Both the position numbers and the translations under genes were made by a program. The notes beneath the pieces are model-generated. The model had not been told where the DNA came from. It saw nothing but the letters and a program-made list of their open reading frames with translations, and searched no databases. This document shows, piece after piece, positions 13,843-17,904 of a stretch of 17,904 nt of DNA (its first letter is position 1; every line of letters starts with the position of its first letter). The stretch covers positions 1-17,904 of the forward strand of contig JBBINX010000046.1 of assembly GCA_037443685.1 (NCBI GenBank), in the 5' to 3' direction. The DNA is from JAHJRJ01 sp037443685. GTDB lineage: Bacteria > Bacteroidota > Ignavibacteria > UBA10030 > BY39.

Positions 13843-14860
13843 ATACACAAAATATTTAATTATACTTGCATTCGTTGTTTTAACATTTATTATTTTAGGA
13901 TATTTTACTTTTTTCTTAGCTACAGATTTTAAGGGTGAAAAAATTGTAATTGTCTCGAAAGGGATGAATTTTAATGAAGTAGCAGATTCGATGAAATCTG
14001 CAGGAGTCATCAGAAATAAATTCTTTTTTGTTCTTGCTGGAAAAGTTTTAAGCTTGGAAAAAAGTATCCGTGTTGGGAAATACTTGTTCGTTCGAGGTAT
14101 GTCGAACCTTGATATATTAAAGGATTTAAAAGAAGGTAAATCGGCACTTTTGATTACCGTTACAATAAGGGAAGGTATAAAAGCTGTTGACCAAGCTAAA
14201 ATATTTGTTAGGGAATTAGGGATTGATTCGTCTTTGTTTGTTAATCTTATTTTCGATAAAAATTTTATTTATAAATTGGGTATATCGTCTTCTTCTTTAG
14301 AAGGATATTTAATGCCGAATACGTATAATTTATTTTGGCAAACCGACGAAAGAGAAATCATTACAAGGCTCGTTGAAGAATTTTGGAAAGTTTATAATGA
14401 CTCACTGCAAAATCGTGCAAAATCTCTCGGACTTTCGATGAATGATGTAATCACAATGGCTTCGATTGTGGAAGGCGAAACAGATGTTCCGGAAGAAAGA
14501 CCGATTATCGCTGGAGTGTATTATAACCGGTTGAAGAGGAATATGTATCTACAAGCCGATCCGACTATACAATACGTTTTGCCAGATGGTCCGAGACGTT
14601 TGCTATATAGCGATTTGATGGTCAATTCACCATACAACACATACAGACGATTAGGATTACCACCAGGTCCAATCAATAATCCAGGAAGCGAAGCAATTAT
14701 TGCTTCTTTGTACCCAGCACAACATTCTTATCTATTTTTTGTCGCAACCGGCAGAGGTGGACATACATTTTCAAAAAGTTATGTCGAACATCAGAAGGCG
14801 GTAAAAAATTTTAGAAAAGAGCAGCAGAAAAAGTTTATGATTTTGGACGAAACGAAGTAA
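13814..14860 (+). CDS. mltG: Endolytic murein transglycosylase (YceG-like)
   Basis: MltG cuts nascent peptidoglycan glycan strands in the periplasm and is thought to end their elongation. The 348 residues fit the family. After a short cytoplasmic start comes one membrane anchor (about 13-37), then a LysM-like region (43-110) and the catalytic domain. Diagnostic strings are EGYLMPNTY (163-171), ASIVEGET (216-223) with Glu220 at the place of E. coli catalytic Glu218, ERPIIAGVYYNRL (228-240), LQADPTIQY (246-254), and NSPYNTYRRLGLPPGPINNP (271-290). The start at 13814 overlaps the preceding gene by 29 bases; an ATG at 13826 (MKKRIKYTKY) is equally likely and would shorten it by four residues. Either way translation is probably coupled to the glycosyltransferase gene. 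No obvious terminator follows. Confidence 0.94.
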   Translation: MGWIMKKRIKYTKYLIILAFVVLTFIILGYFTFFLATDFKGEKIVIVSKGMNFNEVADSMKSAGVIRNKFFFVLAGKVLSLEKSIRVGKYLFVRGMSNLDILKDLKEGKSALLITVTIREGIKAVDQAKIFVRELGIDSSLFVNLIFDKNFIYKLGISSSSLEGYLMPNTYNLFWQTDEREIITRLVEEFWKVYNDSLQNRAKSLGLSMNDVITMASIVEGETDVPEERPIIAGVYYNRLKRNMYLQADPTIQYVLPDGPRRLLYSDLMVNSPYNTYRRLGLPPGPINNPGSEAIIASLYPAQHSYLFFVATGRGGHTFSKSYVEHQKAVKNFRKEQQKKFMILDETK

Positions 14861-14999
14861 TATGCGACCGTTGTATTATTTAATAAATGGTTTGATGACA
14901 GTTATTCTTACCCTAAATCTTTCAATCCACGATTAATAAAAAAAATCATCGATTGTTACTCTTGCTAACCGTCAGATTGTCGCGGACCGTGAGGAACAT

Positions 15000-15028
15000 T
15001 TTTCAATTAAACTGTTTTTATTTATATT
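15000..15028 (+). promoter_or_regulatory. Candidate promoter upstream of the Ig-like lipoprotein
   Basis: TTTTCA (15000-15005, four of six of TTGACA) and TATATT (15023-15028, five of six of TATAAT) are spaced by 17 bases. The predicted transcript start falls around 15035, only a few bases before the ATG at 15038, and no Shine-Dalgarno is seen, so translation could be leaderless if this promoter is real. Confidence 0.3.
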
Positions 15029-15037
15029 GTTGCCGTT

Positions 15038-16738
15038 ATGAATAAACAGAACTCAATATTTCTCAGATTCTATCAGTTTGTTATTTTATCTCTATTTATT
15101 AGCTGTGCCGGGCAGTTCCAGCCATCCGGGGGACCTGTGGATAGTATTCCTCCTGAAATTATTTCATCCGACCCTCTTCCTAATTCCCTGTTTTTTGATA
15201 AAAATAAAATTGTTTTGGAATTTAGTGAATATGTGTTACAAAGATATGCACAGGAAGCAGTGTTTATTTCTCCTAATCTCGGTAAACTTGAATTTGATTG
15301 GATCGGGAAAAAACTAACAATCATGTTTTCTGAAAAACCTAAAGAGAATACTACATACGTAATGACAGTTGGAACTGATGTGCGCGATCGCCGTAATAAT
15401 AACCGAATGAATACAACTTTTGCTCTTGCATTCTCGACCGGTGATGCAATCGATTCCGCATCGATATCCGGAAAGGTATTAGACTCCAAACCTGAAGGTA
15501 TTATGATATTTGCTTATAAATTAAATGGTATCAATCCTGACACACTCAATCCAAGGTTTTTTAAGCCCGACCATCTTTCCCAAACAGGCAATAATGGAAC
15601 ATTCATAATGCCGAATTTAGCATACGGAACTTACCGTCTGTTTGCTGTGAGAGATGAATTCCGTAATCTATTGTATGATCCACAGATTGATCAATTCGGA
15701 TTGTACACTAACGATATTAAATTGTCTAACGATAATCAACATTTTACCAATGTTCTATTTAAAATGGTTAGGCAAGATACTGCCCCACCTTTTCTATTGG
15801 ATGCGATACCAATAGATAAAAACGATCTCTTGCTCAGATTTAGTGAAGCGTTAGATGGGGACAATATAATATCAAGTAATTTTTCGATTGTTGATACGCT
15901 GAATGAAAAGCTTTTAGAAATCTTGAATTTAAATCTCTCATACCCTTTAGCAGATACCGTCTTGGTCAGAACAGTTGATCAAGATTCGGTTACGTATAGA
16001 ATAATTGTCAAAAATGTAAAAGATACAGCAGGAAACCCGATTTCGTTTAAACATAATGAATCGTATTTTATTGGGTCGCTGACACCCGATACACTCAAAC
16101 CGTATATCACTACCTTGAATATCAATAATGATTCAAAAGATATCCCTTGTTCAAATATTTTCGGCATTCATTTTTCTGAACCAGTAAAGAAAGAAAGTTT
16201 TGAGAACGGTTTTTCGGTACTTGATTCAAATGATATAAAAGTGCAAGGTGTATTTAAATGGATCAACGATGTGTATGTAAATTTTTTCCCTAAAACAGAA
16301 TTAACAAGTGCAATGACATATACGCTGAATATTGTACTGGATTCGGTGATTGATCATTCGAATAATTCATTCAGCGATAGTGTACATAGAGTTAGATTTC
16401 GAACGATTGATTTGAAGAAAACGAGCTTCATTCGCGGGGCTATAATAAATGAATCAGTTGACTCAACAAGCGGGAGGATATATTTGATTGCAAAGAATAT
16501 TAACGCTATCACTCCGCCCGTTACACTAAGTTTAGTTAAATACGGGGGCTTTGAATTAAAAAATTTAGTTGAAGGACAATACATAATTGAAGCATATCTT
16601 GACTCAGATAATGATGGGAAATATTCGTCTGGCAGCGTGTTTCCTTATAAAAACGCCGAGAAATTTGTAATGTATCCGGATACGATAAAATTGCGGGCGC
16701 GATGGCCTGTTGACGGGATTACGATTCGGATGAGATAA
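15038..16738 (+). CDS. Ig-like (SbsA/Big_5 type) surface or outer-membrane lipoprotein
   Basis: A 566-residue lipoprotein: a hydrophobic signal segment ends in the lipobox LFIS-C, giving lipidated Cys23. It is followed by GQFQPSGGPVDSIPPEI, the G-G-x-x-D-x-x-P-P motif that opens a widespread Bacteroidota family of Ig-like proteins. Three Ig-like repeats can be seen, each with a D-x-x-P-P or similar opening and a FSE strand: about 33-135 (LEFSEYV, then FALAFSTGD), 245-350 (LLRFSEALD) and 352-455 (GIHFSEPVK, then VRFRT). Between the first two lies a carboxypeptidase-regulatory-like segment (about 140-215, GTYRLFAVRDE). The C-terminal part (460-566) has another such segment and the Ca-binding-like DSDNDG (522-527). 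The function is unknown; adhesion or envelope scaffolding is an inference. It converges on the SPOR gene with nine bases between the stops. Confidence 0.82.
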   Translation: MNKQNSIFLRFYQFVILSLFISCAGQFQPSGGPVDSIPPEIISSDPLPNSLFFDKNKIVLEFSEYVLQRYAQEAVFISPNLGKLEFDWIGKKLTIMFSEKPKENTTYVMTVGTDVRDRRNNNRMNTTFALAFSTGDAIDSASISGKVLDSKPEGIMIFAYKLNGINPDTLNPRFFKPDHLSQTGNNGTFIMPNLAYGTYRLFAVRDEFRNLLYDPQIDQFGLYTNDIKLSNDNQHFTNVLFKMVRQDTAPPFLLDAIPIDKNDLLLRFSEALDGDNIISSNFSIVDTLNEKLLEILNLNLSYPLADTVLVRTVDQDSVTYRIIVKNVKDTAGNPISFKHNESYFIGSLTPDTLKPYITTLNINNDSKDIPCSNIFGIHFSEPVKKESFENGFSVLDSNDIKVQGVFKWINDVYVNFFPKTELTSAMTYTLNIVLDSVIDHSNNSFSDSVHRVRFRTIDLKKTSFIRGAIINESVDSTSGRIYLIAKNINAITPPVTLSLVKYGGFELKNLVEGQYIIEAYLDSDNDGKYSSGSVFPYKNAEKFVMYPDTIKLRARWPVDGITIRMR

Positions 16739-16759
16739 TTTATCTTTCTAAAAATTATC
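16734..16759. terminator. Weak AT-rich hairpin spanning both convergent stop codons
   Basis: GATAATTT (16734-16741) and AAATTATC (16752-16759) are complementary across a 10-base loop. The stem includes the TAA of the lipoprotein gene, and the loop contains the TAG of the SPOR gene on the other strand. With only A-T pairs beyond two G-C pairs it is weak, so a terminator role is tentative; no other candidate exists between these genes. Confidence 0.3.
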
Positions 16760-17257
16760 GTCTGTGTTTCTAGGTTGTGGAACTTTATATACACGATCCG
16801 GAACTATCCAGGCATTATTATACCCCAATTTGACAATTGAAATTAAGCTCTGGCTTGCAACGTTGCGTGAGCTATAATCTCCTACACGAACTTTATAATA
16901 TGGCGCCTCATAAATAACATACACCCAATCATTAGGAAGCTTTAAGAATGCTTCCGATTTCAATAGGTTAGCTTCATCGATGTTGGTAGTCATAGAAAGT
17001 TGTATTCGAAATCCGGAAATAAATTCAGGTTCAGCAGAATCTCTAACGGAAGGTTTAAAAGGAGTTAGGTTATTCATTTCTTCATTAAGGTCATACGGTA
17101 TTTCATCGTCGTAGGTACTCGGTTCAAAATCCTTCTCATACTTATCCAAAAATTCTTTTCTTTCCTCTTCGGGGGTTTTTTTTACTTTCGGTCCAAATAT
17201 AGCACATCCAGCTATAAATGTAAAAAGCAAAAATATAAATATCGCTTTTCTATTCAT
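16748..17257 (-). CDS. SPOR-domain lipoprotein (second of a tandem pair)
   Basis: A 169-residue lipoprotein with signal segment MNRKAIFIFLLFTFIAGC; the lipobox FIAG-C gives lipidated Cys18. After a Lys/Glu-rich low-complexity linker (about 23-85, with KKTPEEERKEF), residues about 88-160 form a SPOR domain: the beta strand SGFRIQLSMTT, the helix IDEANLLKSEAFLKL, the strand VYVIYEAPYYKVRVGDY, then the second helix and WIVPDRVYKV. SPOR domains bind peptidoglycan strands stripped of stem peptides, usually at division septa; a role in cell-wall turnover or division is expected but unproven here. Its ATG overlaps the stop of the upstream SPOR gene by four bases (ATGA), so the two are co-translated. 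Confidence 0.85.
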   Translation of the reverse strand: MNRKAIFIFLLFTFIAGCAIFGPKVKKTPEEERKEFLDKYEKDFEPSTYDDEIPYDLNEEMNNLTPFKPSVRDSAEPEFISGFRIQLSMTTNIDEANLLKSEAFLKLPNDWVYVIYEAPYYKVRVGDYSSRNVASQSLISIVKLGYNNAWIVPDRVYKVPQPRNTDDNF

Positions 17258-17754
17258 TTTCTAATTTCTTTTTTTACATCGACTACCCAAGCATCTCGAT
17301 ATTCCGGGAATTCTTTTACTAAATTGTCACGATATACTTTTGCTGATTCTTTTGTACTGAAATCGCCTACTAAAATTCTGTATAACGCTGTACCTTTATC
17401 AAAAATATTATAAATGTCCTCGTTTAATCGATTTTTCGCAGTGTAAGCATACTGCAATGAGTTTTCTTCAACTTTAAATGCAGCGAGTTGAATAGAAAAA
17501 TTTTCTATCCTTTTTTTTATCACTTGTTGAGGTGGAGGCGGGAGAATCTGTCTCGGTTCGGAAGCCATCTTCTGATTGGTCTCAATATTTACATCTAATG
17601 TATCAACTTTTACCATCGCATCGGGTTGTTGTGGCGGTGCTTCTTTTTTTTCTATTGGAATTTTTTCAATTTCTTGCATTTCTTCGGACGGAGCACATCC
17701 CATCCAGAGGATAGCAATAAAAATAGTAAGAACTGAAAAAAAGAATTTCTTCAT
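17254..17754 (-). CDS. SPOR-domain lipoprotein (first of a tandem pair)
   Basis: A 166-residue lipoprotein: the signal segment ends in LWMG-C, giving lipidated Cys20. A linker rich in Glu, Lys and Pro follows (about 24-80, with PPQQPD and LPPPPQQ). The SPOR domain (about 85-160) starts NFSIQLAAFKVEENSLQYAY, continues with a helix (AKNRLNEDIYNIF) and the strand ALYRILVGDFSTKESAKVYR, and ends YRDAWVVDVKKE. The domain order and size match the following gene, suggesting an old duplication, although the linkers share little. A strong Shine-Dalgarno GGAAGGA precedes the ATG (about 17760-17766 on the minus strand). It lies 22 bases after deoC in the same direction. Confidence 0.87.
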   Translation of the reverse strand: MKKFFFSVLTIFIAILWMGCAPSEEMQEIEKIPIEKKEAPPQQPDAMVKVDTLDVNIETNQKMASEPRQILPPPPQQVIKKRIENFSIQLAAFKVEENSLQYAYTAKNRLNEDIYNIFDKGTALYRILVGDFSTKESAKVYRDNLVKEFPEYRDAWVVDVKKEIRK

Positions 17755-17776
17755 ATAGATTCCTTCCAGTTAATAT

Positions 17777-17904
17777 TTAATACATTGAAGTGCTTTTCGT
17801 AGTTTCAACATCACCGCTAACTATTTTAACGCTTGCGCTTGCACCTATTCTGTCTGCGCCGCTTTCAACCATTTCTATGGCTTCTTCGCGTGTTCGCACG
17901 CCGC
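17777..17904 (-). CDS. deoC: Deoxyribose-phosphate aldolase (3' end only)
   Basis: The last 41 codons of DeoC, which reversibly splits 2-deoxyribose 5-phosphate into glyceraldehyde 3-phosphate and acetaldehyde in deoxynucleoside breakdown. The visible part begins GVRTREEAIEMVESGADRIG, the stretch that follows the KASGG proton-relay lysine of the family, and ends ASVKIVSG and a short tail closing in TSMY. A C-terminal Tyr assists catalysis in the E. coli enzyme; whether it plays the same part here is not known. The frame runs off the window at 17904, so both active-site lysines are outside. It lies upstream of the two SPOR lipoprotein genes on the same strand, 22 bases away. Confidence 0.88.
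   Translation of the reverse strand, partial: GVRTREEAIEMVESGADRIGASASVKIVSGDVETTKSTSMY

Noticed and set aside
14861..15037. Small RNA or gene between mltG and the lipoprotein
   Set aside because: No frame, hairpin with U-run or recognisable RNA motif; only a weak promoter candidate near the end.
15073..15489. Minus-strand open frame of 138 codons inside the Ig-like lipoprotein gene
   Set aside because: Antisense shadow of a gene with a clear signal peptide and domain structure; no motif or ribosome-binding site.

Overview
The window reads as an ordinary chromosomal stretch of an AT-rich (roughly 37-38% GC by eye) Gram-negative bacterium of the FCB group, most likely Ignavibacteriota/Chlorobi or a related Bacteroidota lineage. 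The clues are a TonB-dependent outer-membrane receptor, lipoproteins with Bacteroidota-style lipoboxes, an SbsA-type Ig-like lipoprotein, SPOR lipoproteins, a split glycine decarboxylase (GcvPA separate from GcvPB), and a long Thermus-type isocitrate dehydrogenase. Shine-Dalgarno sites are visible before some genes (gcvH, icd, the first SPOR gene), which argues against a core Bacteroidetes such as Bacteroides. The placement is inferred from gene content; no rRNA or marker tree is available here.

Layout. Positions 1-3362 (+) carry the end of accB, then accC, gcvH and gcvPA: biotin-dependent acetyl-CoA carboxylation followed by the glycine cleavage system. A perfect 15-bp inverted repeat at 3420-3471 separates them from the convergent icd gene (3495-4958, -). 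Positions 4959-5378 are non-coding, with a good icd promoter, a nine-C run and REP-like sequence. Next on the minus strand come a LOG-family nucleotide hydrolase (5379-5933), a TonB-dependent receptor (6053-8107) and ispE of the MEP isoprenoid pathway (8157-9026). The 413-bp gap at 9027-9439 may hold a decayed gene. On the plus strand follow a class I/II aminotransferase (9440-10615), then tsaD (tRNA t6A modification), a GT-C-like membrane glycosyltransferase with a TPR tail, and mltG (peptidoglycan chain terminator), the last three in a tight run (10924-14860). A large Ig-like lipoprotein (15038-16738, +) converges on a minus-strand operon of deoC (partial), then two SPOR-domain lipoproteins (17754 down to 16748).

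How the genes fit together. Central metabolism (AccBC, GcvH/GcvPA, Icd) fills the first third. Envelope biogenesis and surface functions (TonB receptor, GT-C enzyme, MltG, Ig-like lipoprotein, two SPOR lipoproteins) dominate the rest. Short intergenic repeats recur: GC-rich mini-hairpins beside AT-rich tails at 1931-2020 and 5993-6044, and looser relatives elsewhere. I see no rRNA, tRNA, CRISPR array, transposase, integrase, phage gene or toxin-antitoxin pair, and no convincing new multi-gene system. The most interesting points are the aminotransferase subfamily that lacks the usual carboxylate-binding Arg, the GT-C/TPR protein overlapping mltG, the tandem SPOR lipoproteins, the LOG protein with an altered PGG motif, and the possible gene fossil at 9226-9363.
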